Source of the DNA: an uncultured Flavobacteriales bacterium
Lineage (GTDB): Bacteria; Bacteroidota; Bacteroidia; Flavobacteriales_G; Salibacteraceae
Length of the DNA stretch: 64,000 nt
NCBI GenBank assembly: GCA_943788725.1
Contig: CALSRJ010000001.1
Location: forward strand, 310,001 to 374,000
Direction of reading: 5' to 3'
The notes beneath the pieces were generated by a model. That model searched no databases, had not been told where the DNA came from, and saw nothing but the letters and a program-made list of their open reading frames with translations. Of this stretch, positions 34,794-44,245 are shown piece by piece. Position numbers and translations under genes: made by a program. Position 1 is the stretch's first letter; each line of letters opens with the position of its first letter.

Positions 34794-36962
34794 TCAGTGC
34801 GCTACGGTCACTTTCTCAACCTTGGTAACTCCATTGTGCTCAATAGAGAAGTTATACACGCCAGTTTCGAGTGTAGAAACATCCATGGTGTTGTTATCCA
34901 CTACAAGCTTGCTAACCATTCGGCCCGCAGCATCATAAACGGTAACCACTGCACGTCCATTCACACCAGAAAGGGTGATCATGTCTTTAGCAGGGTTAGG
35001 ATAAACACTGATCAGGTCAGCTACATTCTCATTCACGCCGAGTGGAGCTAGTTGATCATCCCACATCACATAAGACTCACCATCCACGATGTAAACAACC
35101 TGACCGTCTACTGTATCGGTCTCTATGTTGTCAATCGCATCCAGCATCACTACTTCAGCATTCTCAGACTGCCATACTTCGCCGGTATTAGGATTCTGAA
35201 CCCAAGTAACTACACGTAAATCATCCCACTCTTCAACAGAGTGCTCGATGGAATGATCAATAGGATCACCTGCATCGTTAGACAATCGATATGTACCAGG
35301 GAATGTGTGAGATTGCGTAACAGTCGTTGAATCATTTGCAACCACAGCACCGAGAGTAGTTCCAGAAGCATCAGGAACCATCTTCTTCATCACATCGTGA
35401 AACTCCGTTTCTCCATTGGTCTTGATGTTTGCATACGTCAGATCTTCGTTCACAACAATGTGAGCAACCATTCCCGCAGCCATATCAACAATAGGATTGA
35501 TGTTTACTTCAGCATTGAAGTGGTACATCGAATCAACTTTCACTAGCACTCCTCCATCTACTTCGTATGTGTATTCTGGCTGAATAGTACCCATAACCGT
35601 CAAATTCATAAAGGCTGGAACATCCAAAGCATCTTCGAAAACCGCGACTGAGAAACTATTGCTGTTAAGCCCAACACTTCCGTCTGTGTGCATAGATGGC
35701 ACGCTGTTCACACCGTAGAAGGTACGTCGTGCTAATCCTTCAAGCGTATAGTATGGGTCTCCAGTTCCAGGCCAGCTCATTTGATAATTGGTCTTTGAGT
35801 AGAGCCCTGAATAACCTGACAATACGGACAGAACGTTAGCGTTTCCTGGTGTACATGGTGCACAAGTCGAGCTGGTAAATTGCTCGAGCAAAGGCTTACG
35901 CGTAACCGGAGTTGGCGTAACCAACACATCCTTTGAAGCTGCGTTGTTGACAGTAATTGTCTCTGCGCTGCCATTTGATTCATTCACCACGGTTGCGATG
36001 GTAGCCAATCCAAGATCACCTGTTGTCCAAGTGGTCGGAAGTGTATACTCATACAATGTACCGGGAGCAATTGAAAGGCCGGTGAGGTTGTCATTCACTG
36101 CAGTACCTCCGTCAATCGTGTAAGAAATTTGAGCAGAAGTGACATTGGATGAACCATGGTTTACTATCGCTCCTGTAATTGGTGTCGCCTCATTTACAGC
36201 AACATAGTAGTTGTTAGTCACTGCAATGTTGTCAAGATCAGTAGCTGGCTGGGTACCGTACCCGAAGAGGTAATAGGTATTGTCAAAGCTTTCAGCAGCA
36301 CTACCACCATTTGTAGCGTTAGCCGCTACTGCTGGAGAAGCTGCCAAGGAGTAAGCCTCTGCTGAATCGATCTGAACACCGACTGTAAGTGCACAGTTTC
36401 CACCGCTTGTGTCGTATGTACGCATGTCAGCGATGTAAATGTGGTTGGTTGACTCTTCTAAAACGATACCCCAATAGGTCCACCCAGAAATACCAGTATA
36501 GCTGGCGCTTGCCCAAATGATCCATTGTTGACGACGTGGAGCCGTTCCAAATGTCTTCACGATAACGCCATCGTTGGCGCCCGAAAGATTCAAACCCCAC
36601 ATACAGATAGAATTGTCTGGAATAGTCGAATCTGGAAGCGCTGCATTAGACCCGGTCAATGCTGCACCTGGCGTCGAAAACGTAAGTACACCCGCTGGAG
36701 ATGCTGAATAGGATGTTACCACCTGTCCATTGAATTCAAAAGTGAATGGAATGCTCTGGGTAGAAGACCAATCCGTTGCTCCTGGATTGAGGATTTGGGT
36801 GTAACCTGTAGAGTTGGCCAACATGAAGGCAGCCGTTTGCTCTAAATCTTGGCAAATGTCACCGGGATTGATGCCGATGTCTGTTGCCGACACAGAATAG
36901 TACTGCGCATTCGTCAATCCAGCGAACGCCATGGCCGCTAAAAAAAGTAAGGATCGTTTCAT
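34794..36962 (-). CDS. large T9SS cargo with Omp28/thioredoxin-like domain
   Basis: 722 residues. Signal peptide (MKRSLLFLAAMAFAGLTNAQ), an N-terminal beta-rich domain (residues about 30-240), an adhesion-like repeat region (240-340), then an Omp28-type domain starting with PLLEQFTSSTCAPCTPGNAN, in which CAPC resembles a thioredoxin CxxC. A type A sorting domain ends the protein (LISVYPNPAKDMITLSGVNG, then GVYNFSIEHNGVTKVEKVTV). It is expected on or beyond the outer membrane. The surface role is unknown. Confidence 0.87.
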   Translation of the reverse strand: MKRSLLFLAAMAFAGLTNAQYYSVSATDIGINPGDICQDLEQTAAFMLANSTGYTQILNPGATDWSSTQSIPFTFEFNGQVVTSYSASPAGVLTFSTPGAALTGSNAALPDSTIPDNSICMWGLNLSGANDGVIVKTFGTAPRRQQWIIWASASYTGISGWTYWGIVLEESTNHIYIADMRTYDTSGGNCALTVGVQIDSAEAYSLAASPAVAANATNGGSAAESFDNTYYLFGYGTQPATDLDNIAVTNNYYVAVNEATPITGAIVNHGSSNVTSAQISYTIDGGTAVNDNLTGLSIAPGTLYEYTLPTTWTTGDLGLATIATVVNESNGSAETITVNNAASKDVLVTPTPVTRKPLLEQFTSSTCAPCTPGNANVLSVLSGYSGLYSKTNYQMSWPGTGDPYYTLEGLARRTFYGVNSVPSMHTDGSVGLNSNSFSVAVFEDALDVPAFMNLTVMGTIQPEYTYEVDGGVLVKVDSMYHFNAEVNINPIVDMAAGMVAHIVVNEDLTYANIKTNGETEFHDVMKKMVPDASGTTLGAVVANDSTTVTQSHTFPGTYRLSNDAGDPIDHSIEHSVEEWDDLRVVTWVQNPNTGEVWQSENAEVVMLDAIDNIETDTVDGQVVYIVDGESYVMWDDQLAPLGVNENVADLISVYPNPAKDMITLSGVNGRAVVTVYDAAGRMVSKLVVDNNTMDVSTLETGVYNFSIEHNGVTKVEKVTVAH

Positions 36963-36991
36963 AATTATGTATTAGTGATTAAAAGATTGTT

Positions 36992-36999
36992 CAAAGTTA
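36992..36999 (-). promoter_or_regulatory. -7 box TAACTTTG of the Omp28/T9SS gene
   Basis: A perfect TAnnTTTG on the minus strand, 29 bases ahead of the start at 36962. A TTG lies 23 bases further upstream (37023-37025 complement). Confidence 0.55.
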
Positions 37000-37136
37000 T
37001 TAAGCTCAAAACATTATGTTTCCAAGACGTCGAATATTTGAAGGGGTTGGGCGAAAAAGAGAAGTACAGAGAATGAAGAGGGTCTTTCCTCCTCATTTTT
37101 TCAATCATACCTTCACTGCATCGCGTATTGAAGAAT

Positions 37137-37144
37137 TAGATTTG
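37137..37144 (+). promoter_or_regulatory. -7 box TAGATTTG of ftcD
   Basis: A perfect TAnnTTTG 20 bases ahead of the ftcD ATG at 37165. The spacer 37000-37136 shows no other feature. Confidence 0.5.
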
Positions 37145-37164
37145 CCCGATAATTTGAACCATCC

Positions 37165-38862
37165 ATGAAACAGATCATCGAGTGCGTACCTAACATCAGC
37201 GAAGGCCGCGATGCGGAGAAGATCAAGCGCATTGCCAGTGTTGTAGAAAGTGTAGAAGGCGTAATGCTTTTGAATGTGGACCCTGGAAAAGCTACGAACC
37301 GCACGGTAATCACTTTCGCTGGAGAGCCGCAACAGGTCATCGACGCCGCCTTCTTATTGGTAAAAAAGGCTTCGGAAGAGATTGACATGAGCAAGCAAAC
37401 CGGCGAGCACCCGCGCTTTGGAGCTACCGACGTGTGTCCGTTGGTACCGGTGTCCGGCATCAGCATGGAGGAAACGGTGAAATATGCCCACAAACTCGGT
37501 GAGCGCATCGGAAACGAGCTCAGCATTCCCGTCTATTTCTATGAGAACGCAGCGACCAGTGAAGAAAGAAGGAACTTGGCTACCGTGCGATCTGGAGAAT
37601 ACGAAGGATTGAAAGACAAGCTATCCCAGGCTAGGTGGAAACCAGACGCTGGAGCTGACAGCTACAACGATGCGGTAAAGCGAACGGGGGCTACTGCAGT
37701 CAGCGCACGTGATTTCTTGGTCGCCTACAACGTCAACCTCAACACCACCAGCACTCGGCGCGCCAATACGATCGCCTTCGACATCCGTGAACGTGGAAGG
37801 GTGAAGCGCGAAGGCGGAAGCCTTACTGGGGCCATTCTAAAAGATGAACATGGAAAACCATTGAACGAACCTGGACTGCTCAAATGCGTGAAAGGCATTG
37901 GATGGTTCATCGAAGAATACGGTATTGCACAGATCAGCTACAACTTGACCAACATCAGCGTCACCCCTATCCACGTAGCCTTTGACAAGACATGCGAACG
38001 AGCTGAAGTAAAAGGATTGCGCGTGACCGGCTCAGAACTGATCGGGCTTGTACCCAAGAAAGCATTGCTCGACGCTGGTAAGTACTTCTTAAAAAAGCAG
38101 GAACGATCACTAGGTATCCACGAAGAAGAGATCATGAAGATCGCCGTGAAGACACTTGGGCTGGATGAACTCGCACCGTTCAACTTGCGAGAGCGCGTAA
38201 TCGAATATGTCTTGGAGGACCGTATGACAGAAGGCAAGCGCTTGATCGATTTGACCTTGAAAGACTTCGCCAATGAAACCGCCTCCGAATCGCCCGCTCC
38301 TGGAGGAGGGTCCATTGCTGCCTATGTCGGTGTCTTGGGAGTTTCCTTAGGAACAATGGTCGCAAACCTGAGTGCACACAAGCGCGGATGGGATGACAAG
38401 TGGGAGTATTACTCCGATTGGGCAGAAAAGGGGCAGATGTACAAAGACAGACTGCTTCACCTTGTGGACGAAGACACCAATGCCTTCAACAAAATCATGG
38501 AAGCCTTCGGTTTGCCGAAAGGCAGTGAAGCAGAAAAAACTGCGCGGAAAAATGCCATTCAAGACGCCACAAAAGGCGCCATTCAAGTGCCACTAGACGT
38601 GATGCAAACGTGCGTAGATTGCATGGAAGTCATGTTAGAAATGGCCAAAACGGGACTCCCAGCCTCTATCAGCGACGCAGGCGTAGGTGTGCTGTGCGCA
38701 CGCGCTGGTGTAAGAGGTGCCCACTTGAATGTGAAGATCAATGCAGCGGATCTCGAGGACGAATCTTTCGTCAAAAACGTCTTCGGCACATCAGATCATC
38801 TCATTGAAAGAGCGGAATCCCTCGAAAATGAGATCATGCAGCTGGTGGAGGGAAAACTATGA
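37165..38862 (+). CDS. ftcD: bifunctional formimidoyltransferase-cyclodeaminase
   Basis: 565 residues. The N-terminal formiminotransferase (IIECVPNISEGRDAEKIKRI at the start, HPRFGATDVCPLVPV about residue 78) runs to about residue 340. A cyclodeaminase domain from about residue 360 carries SPAPGGGSIAAYVGVLGVSL. It moves the formimino group from formiminoglutamate to tetrahydrofolate and then releases ammonia. The two-domain fusion is the vertebrate-like form seen in Bacteroidota. It completes, with hutI, the late steps of histidine degradation. Confidence 0.94.
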   Translation: MKQIIECVPNISEGRDAEKIKRIASVVESVEGVMLLNVDPGKATNRTVITFAGEPQQVIDAAFLLVKKASEEIDMSKQTGEHPRFGATDVCPLVPVSGISMEETVKYAHKLGERIGNELSIPVYFYENAATSEERRNLATVRSGEYEGLKDKLSQARWKPDAGADSYNDAVKRTGATAVSARDFLVAYNVNLNTTSTRRANTIAFDIRERGRVKREGGSLTGAILKDEHGKPLNEPGLLKCVKGIGWFIEEYGIAQISYNLTNISVTPIHVAFDKTCERAEVKGLRVTGSELIGLVPKKALLDAGKYFLKKQERSLGIHEEEIMKIAVKTLGLDELAPFNLRERVIEYVLEDRMTEGKRLIDLTLKDFANETASESPAPGGGSIAAYVGVLGVSLGTMVANLSAHKRGWDDKWEYYSDWAEKGQMYKDRLLHLVDEDTNAFNKIMEAFGLPKGSEAEKTARKNAIQDATKGAIQVPLDVMQTCVDCMEVMLEMAKTGLPASISDAGVGVLCARAGVRGAHLNVKINAADLEDESFVKNVFGTSDHLIERAESLENEIMQLVEGKL

Positions 38863-38920
38863 TACCAATCATCCACTGATATCGAATGCTCGTCTTTATC
38901 TTGGCGAGCATTTGTTCCCT

Positions 38921-41164
38921 ATGGCTAACCCTGCATCGAAATCGGACTATAGGTTCTGGGAAAGGATAATCTACTTCTTTCCGGCTCAACTCCTATTTGT
39001 TCATCTCAAGAAGAACCTGGTCCTTCTCCTTTATTGGCTAGTCCTTTTCGGCATCATCACCAAGGCCATCTTATTGAAGTATGGAGTACCCTATTTATTT
39101 CTGTATCCTGAGTACCTAGGGAAGGTAAACTTCCTTTCTCACTTCATGGTCGGTCTTTGCCTCGGGGCATTCATCATGGCCTTCAACCTCTCTAGCTATG
39201 TGGTGAATGGATTTAGGTTTCCGTTTTTAGCTACGCTCAATCGGCCTTTCATCAAATTTTGTCAAAACAACATCATCCTACCTGCGGCCTTCTCCATTGC
39301 TTACATTGTTTCAATCGTTCGTTTCCAGTCTGAATTTGAGCGCTTGACGACGGGAGACATCTTCATGAACATCATCGGTTTTTTGATTGGGAATTTGGTG
39401 TTTATAGCCATAACATCTGGCTACTTTATAGCCACAAACCGAAATACCGCCTATTATCATGGAAAGCAAAAAGCGAAAGACCTTCTACTCAACCCGGTGA
39501 ATGACCTTTTTTCGAGTAGATCTAAATGGAAGAAGCTACAGCGTCGATCGACCAAAGAATGGAAGGTTGCTACCTACGTCAGCAAGTGGGGTCGCATAGC
39601 GCTTGCTCGAGATAGCAGTCACTACAAACTTGCTACGCTCGAAAAGGTCTTCGCCCAAAACCGGATCAATGCTTCGCTCTTTCAAGTCGGGGTCATCTCG
39701 TTGCTCTTCTTGCTCGGTTGGTTCAGCGACACATCTTGGCTCATGATACCCGCATCTGCAAGCATCCTTCTGTTCTTCACAATCTTGATCATGCTGACTT
39801 CAGCTTTGTACTCTTGGTTCAAGGGATGGACCTCCCTCGCCCTTTTTGCAGGTGTATTGCTCTTCAATTATCTTTCCAGCAAAGAGCCGTTGCAATACCG
39901 TAACCAAGCATACGGCATGTCCTACGACACCATCGAACCGTCCTACACACAAGAATCCATACGCTTGCACCAACTCGACGATGATGCGTATAAGGATGAT
40001 ATTAAGAACGGGCTTAAGTACCTCGAACACTGGAAGGAAAGACAGTCGAGCAAGCAACCTGTAGCCATTTTCATCAACGTTCCTGGAGGTGGCTTGCGTT
40101 CCGCCATGTGGGTTATTCATTCGTTGGATCAAGCGCAACAAGCGACACGACAAAGGATGTGGTCCAACACGGTTCTGATCTCCGGTTCCTCAGGAGGAAT
40201 GATAGGAGCCTCCTATTTACGAGCGTACTATGAACGATTGTACTCAGGGCAAACGGAATTGACCATCGACTCGATCATTGCAGACATATCGAAGGACAAG
40301 CTCAACACGGTAGCGGCGAGTGCGGTCATGAACGACATTTTCTTTCGCTTTAAAAAATTCGAGTGGCACAAGCATAAGTATACCATAGATCGTGCTTGGG
40401 CCTTTGAAAAAAAACTCGATCAGGATACGCGGGGTTGGTTGTCCCTTCGTCTCGCGGATCTGAAAGAGAGAGAATTCAATGCGGAAATCCCCATGCTTGT
40501 CTTGGCTCCAACCATCAGCAATGACGGTAGAAAACTGGTCATTTCATCTCAAGGGGTATCCTATTTAGCGCACAACACAAATTTCCAGCAGATCAACGAG
40601 AATATTGAATTCAGGCGGTTCTTTGCGCACCAAGGAGCAGACAGTCTGCGCTTCCTCAGTGCGCTTCGGATGAGCGCGACCTTTCCGTACGTCTTCCCGG
40701 CAGCAAACCTTCCAAGCGATCCACCCATAGAAATCCTCGACGCTGGCATTCGCGACAACTATGGCATAAGCAACACCTTGAAATTCATGTACAGCTTCAG
40801 GCATTGGTTGCACGAGAACACGTCGAAAGTGATCGTCATTCAAATCAGAGACCAACAAAAGTTCATCGACAAGAAAGCACATACCGGCCGGAGCCTTTTC
40901 GAATCTATCAGTCAGCCCGCAGGCACGTTTTACAATACCATACTAGACATCCAAGACTACCAAATGGAAGATCAGCTTCGGCTGGCCTACGAATGGTACG
41001 ATGGCGAAATAGAGGTAGTAGAATTGATCTTGGAGCGTTCAGAAACCAATCCCATCAGCCTCAGTTGGCACCTGACGGAAAAAGAAAAGCAACGCATTCT
41101 CCGCTCCATCCAAAGCGAATACAACAAGAAGGCGCTGAAGCACCTGAGAAATGTATTGGATTGA
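38921..41164 (+). CDS. membrane-anchored patatin-like phospholipase
   Basis: 747 residues from ATG 38921. The N-terminal half has about seven hydrophobic segments between residues 25 and 330 (for example LLFVHLKKNLVLLLYWLVLF and SLALFAGVLLFNYL). The C-terminal patatin domain shows FINVPGGGLRSAMW (the glycine-rich oxyanion motif), the nucleophile GSSGGMIGASYL (about residue 423) and ILDAGIRDNYG with the partner Asp. It should hydrolyse acyl esters at the inner membrane. The multi-pass anchor is unusual for patatins. Confidence 0.82.
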   Translation: MANPASKSDYRFWERIIYFFPAQLLFVHLKKNLVLLLYWLVLFGIITKAILLKYGVPYLFLYPEYLGKVNFLSHFMVGLCLGAFIMAFNLSSYVVNGFRFPFLATLNRPFIKFCQNNIILPAAFSIAYIVSIVRFQSEFERLTTGDIFMNIIGFLIGNLVFIAITSGYFIATNRNTAYYHGKQKAKDLLLNPVNDLFSSRSKWKKLQRRSTKEWKVATYVSKWGRIALARDSSHYKLATLEKVFAQNRINASLFQVGVISLLFLLGWFSDTSWLMIPASASILLFFTILIMLTSALYSWFKGWTSLALFAGVLLFNYLSSKEPLQYRNQAYGMSYDTIEPSYTQESIRLHQLDDDAYKDDIKNGLKYLEHWKERQSSKQPVAIFINVPGGGLRSAMWVIHSLDQAQQATRQRMWSNTVLISGSSGGMIGASYLRAYYERLYSGQTELTIDSIIADISKDKLNTVAASAVMNDIFFRFKKFEWHKHKYTIDRAWAFEKKLDQDTRGWLSLRLADLKEREFNAEIPMLVLAPTISNDGRKLVISSQGVSYLAHNTNFQQINENIEFRRFFAHQGADSLRFLSALRMSATFPYVFPAANLPSDPPIEILDAGIRDNYGISNTLKFMYSFRHWLHENTSKVIVIQIRDQQKFIDKKAHTGRSLFESISQPAGTFYNTILDIQDYQMEDQLRLAYEWYDGEIEVVELILERSETNPISLSWHLTEKEKQRILRSIQSEYNKKALKHLRNVLD

Positions 41165-42541
41165 TCAGAGCACAATCACCTCGCCCGCATTTGCGGAACG
41201 CGACAAATGACTCAAGATTACCGCCTGGATGTCCTGATCGTCATACCCTGTTGCGATGTACTCTTTGACCTCGGGCAGAACGTGCAAATCGATGTGATTG
41301 GGCACCATACCATGCCCCTTGTACCTGCCTGACTCTATCAGCACAACGCTTCGCTCCTTTTCATTGAATCCTTTTCCGGTGATCAACATGGTCTTATCGG
41401 TATGCCTCAACTCGCTCAAGGCTTCATCGAATCGATCGTTGTAAGAGGACGGCGCCTCTTCTCCCACGCATGCCTTGTTGCACTTTCCGTGGACCTCTTC
41501 AGAGCAAGCACCCACCAATTCCTGCAAGCCACAATACCGAGCGCAGAGCGTATAGCGCTTACATAGAAATTCTAGGCGAATCTGAGCGTCCATTCGGCTT
41601 CTAAACGAATGCTCTGGTCGGTCCCACTTACCTACTCTTCCAATACTGAATCGATGGTATCCGTTCTGGTCGGTATACCGATAGATGCCCCAGTTGAGGG
41701 TAACTCTTTTCATCAATCGATTGTACGGTGGCCAGTGGCGTTTGATTTCATTCGCCTCTGTAAGCAGGGCAATCAGTTCATTGGGACATATGATCCATTC
41801 CAGGTCCTCGATCTTTTCTGCAAACCGGTTTTTGAATCCCGTGTGGGTATTTCCGCGGAAATGTTCCGACACCCTTTTTTTGAGATCATTGGCCTTACCC
41901 ACGTACAACACCTTGCCTTTCGGTCCTTTGAAAATGTACACGCCCATACTCGAGGGTACTTGCTCAAAGCGCTCACGGTTAAGCAAAGGCGGCAGTGTAG
42001 ACTCTCGGCTTCGGGCGTTCAAGGAAAAAGAGATGTGGTCTTCTTGGTCGAGCCTCAACAATTTCAGGAAGAGCTTTGAAGTGAAGGCACAATCACCCAT
42101 TGCCCGGTGGCGGTCATCGATTTTCTCTCCTAATTGATCGGCGATTTTTCCCAAGCTATAGGAGTAAAGATTTGGGATCAACTTTCTAGAAAGGCGGACC
42201 GTACACAGTCGTTTGGGACGCCAATGCGCTCCAAGCCTGGAGAATTGCTCCCGGATAAAACCGTAATCAAAGTTGACATTGTGCGCTACAAAGATGCGAT
42301 CGTGCGTTCGCTTCCATATTTCATTGGCTACCTCATGAAATGCCGGAGCATCGGCCACCATCTCATTTGTAATTCCAGTAATGTCAGTGATTCTTGAAGG
42401 GATCAAAACCATTGGATTGATCAGGGTCTCATAGCGATCCACCTCTTTTCCATCTTCAATCTGAATGATCGCTATCTCGGTGATTGCATGCTTTTTCGCG
42501 CTACCGCCTGTAGTCTCTATATCAACGATCGAACATTTCAC
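41165..42541 (-). CDS. DnaQ-type 3'-5' exonuclease fused to GIY-YIG nuclease
   Basis: 458 residues from a GTG start. The N-terminal DEDDh exonuclease has IVDIETTGGSAKKHAITEIA (about residue 5), HNVNFDYGFI and HRAMGDC. A UvrC/Cho-like GIY-YIG domain follows at about residue 210 (MGVYIFKGPKGKVLYVGKAN, with the Glu in ALLTEANEIKRHWPPYN). A C-terminal Cys-rich region (RYCGLQELVGACSEEVHGKC) recalls UvrC-type proteins. The combination suggests repair or lesion excision. The stop touches the patatin stop. Confidence 0.87.
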   Translation of the reverse strand: MKCSIVDIETTGGSAKKHAITEIAIIQIEDGKEVDRYETLINPMVLIPSRITDITGITNEMVADAPAFHEVANEIWKRTHDRIFVAHNVNFDYGFIREQFSRLGAHWRPKRLCTVRLSRKLIPNLYSYSLGKIADQLGEKIDDRHRAMGDCAFTSKLFLKLLRLDQEDHISFSLNARSRESTLPPLLNRERFEQVPSSMGVYIFKGPKGKVLYVGKANDLKKRVSEHFRGNTHTGFKNRFAEKIEDLEWIICPNELIALLTEANEIKRHWPPYNRLMKRVTLNWGIYRYTDQNGYHRFSIGRVGKWDRPEHSFRSRMDAQIRLEFLCKRYTLCARYCGLQELVGACSEEVHGKCNKACVGEEAPSSYNDRFDEALSELRHTDKTMLITGKGFNEKERSVVLIESGRYKGHGMVPNHIDLHVLPEVKEYIATGYDDQDIQAVILSHLSRSANAGEVIVL

Positions 42542-42658
42542 GCGTTAAAAATAGTAGATGCATCTGCATTCTCTATTCATTTCGATTTCAGCACACTCAT
42601 CACAATTTCTTACAGGGATATCTGTTTATTGGCAACATTTGAAGTCTTAGATAATTTT

Positions 42659-44245
42659 ATGCGAAGTACTTTCTCACTGTTCGTGGGCATTTTGATGCTG
42701 AACTCCCTCTTAGTTGCGCAATCGAGCCAAAGCACGCTTGGACGAGCCGGTAAGCTCAAAGGCGAAGCGCGACAAACGTGGCACCTGCAAGACCTAAAGA
42801 GCGTAAAGGCTTACGGTGTGCAAAGTGACAAAACCATTGCAGAGTTGATCGGTGGAATGCAGCCTAAAAAGAAGATTGTCGTTGCCGTGATCGATTCCGG
42901 TGTTGATTTCGAGCACGAAGATTTAAAGGGTCAACTCTGGATAAATGAAGGTGAAATTCCGAACAATGGAAAAGACGACGATGGCAATGGCTTTGTAGAT
43001 GATGTCAACGGATGGAACTTCCTGGTAGACGACGATGGAGAAGACATAGTATACGCTAACCTAGAAGCCACGCGAGTGCTCCGCCTCAGTAAATCACTCC
43101 AAGCCAATGGTGAGGCTTATCCAGCATGGTTGACAAAGGAAGTTCTAGAATCTGCCGCTACGATTTTCAATGAGAATACGGATAACTTGAATGGATACTA
43201 CCAAATCGTTGGGGTGTACCGTGAGGTAAACTCCGCTGTGGTTTCGGTTTTGAAAGACACCGCCTACACCTATGAGGAGGTGAAGACGATCGAGTCGGAA
43301 GATCCATTGGTAGTAGACGCAAAGAGGATTTTTGAAGTTTTTGAGAAACTGGAGATTGGCAAGTCGGACTTACGAGAGTTAGATCAAATGGTCACCAAGT
43401 TCACGGACTATTGGTTGAACCTTGAATACCAGCCTCGCGCAGAGATCAATTTCATCAAGAAAAATTATGGCAACAACCACGTCGGTGGAAAGCATACGGG
43501 GCATGGAACGCATGTAGCTGGGATCATAGCGGCGGAAGCTTCGAATGATTTAGGAGGACGAGGAATTGCTTCAAAAGAGGCGGAAATCATGATTCTCAAA
43601 GTAGTCCCCGATGGGGATGAAAACGACATGGATGTCGCAAACGCCATTCGATACGCAGCTGACAATGGCGCCAACATCATCAACATGAGCTTTGGCAAAG
43701 GCTTGTCTCCTGCCAAGGAGGAAGTATATGCTGCCCTGACGTATGCCGCTTCTAAAAACGTACTCATCATTCATGCAGCTGGAAACGACGCTGATAATAG
43801 CGACGAAGTTGGAAATTTTCCAAACGATGATGGCCTCGACCCCATTGCACAGCAGAGCTATCTGTGCATTGGCGCCATCGGACCGCGCAAGAACAAATAC
43901 ATGACGGCTTCCTTTTCAAACTATGGAGCAGAAACCGTTGACCTCTTCGCTCCGGGAGAAGACATTTACGCTACGTTGCCCGGAAATAAATACGGATACC
44001 TAAGTGGGACTAGCATGGCGGCGCCCATTGTAAGTGGTGCAGCCGCTTTGATCTGGGCTTACCATCCTGGGCTGACCGCCGTCGAAATCCGAGAACTCAT
44101 TATGCAAGGAGCCTTCGACCTTTCCAAGAAAAAGGTCATCCTGCCAGGCACAAGGAAGGAAAAGGTGCCTTTCGGTACGCTATCAAATTCAGGCAAGGTG
44201 CTCAACACGTACGAAGCCTACAAGCTGGCTCAAAACAAGGGCTGA
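42659..44245 (+). CDS. exported S8 family serine protease (subtilase)
   Basis: 528 residues from ATG 42659. Signal peptide FSLFVGILMLNSLLVAQ. The catalytic Asp is in VVAVIDSGVDFEHED (about residue 80), the His in GHGTHVAGIIAAE (about 284) and the Ser in YLSGTSMAAPIVSGAAAL (about 449), with Asn in IIHAAGND. A long insertion of about 200 residues separates Asp and His, as in many Bacteroidota subtilases. No T9SS tail is seen, so it probably stays in the periplasm. The 117 bases to the divergent nuclease gene hold only weak promoter-like sites. Confidence 0.92.
   Translation: MRSTFSLFVGILMLNSLLVAQSSQSTLGRAGKLKGEARQTWHLQDLKSVKAYGVQSDKTIAELIGGMQPKKKIVVAVIDSGVDFEHEDLKGQLWINEGEIPNNGKDDDGNGFVDDVNGWNFLVDDDGEDIVYANLEATRVLRLSKSLQANGEAYPAWLTKEVLESAATIFNENTDNLNGYYQIVGVYREVNSAVVSVLKDTAYTYEEVKTIESEDPLVVDAKRIFEVFEKLEIGKSDLRELDQMVTKFTDYWLNLEYQPRAEINFIKKNYGNNHVGGKHTGHGTHVAGIIAAEASNDLGGRGIASKEAEIMILKVVPDGDENDMDVANAIRYAADNGANIINMSFGKGLSPAKEEVYAALTYAASKNVLIIHAAGNDADNSDEVGNFPNDDGLDPIAQQSYLCIGAIGPRKNKYMTASFSNYGAETVDLFAPGEDIYATLPGNKYGYLSGTSMAAPIVSGAAALIWAYHPGLTAVEIRELIMQGAFDLSKKKVILPGTRKEKVPFGTLSNSGKVLNTYEAYKLAQNKG

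Noticed and set aside
40804-41268. A 154-residue frame overlapping the patatin end
   Set aside because: Shadow frame of the patatin gene that runs into the convergent nuclease; composition is Arg/His-rich and unlike a protein.
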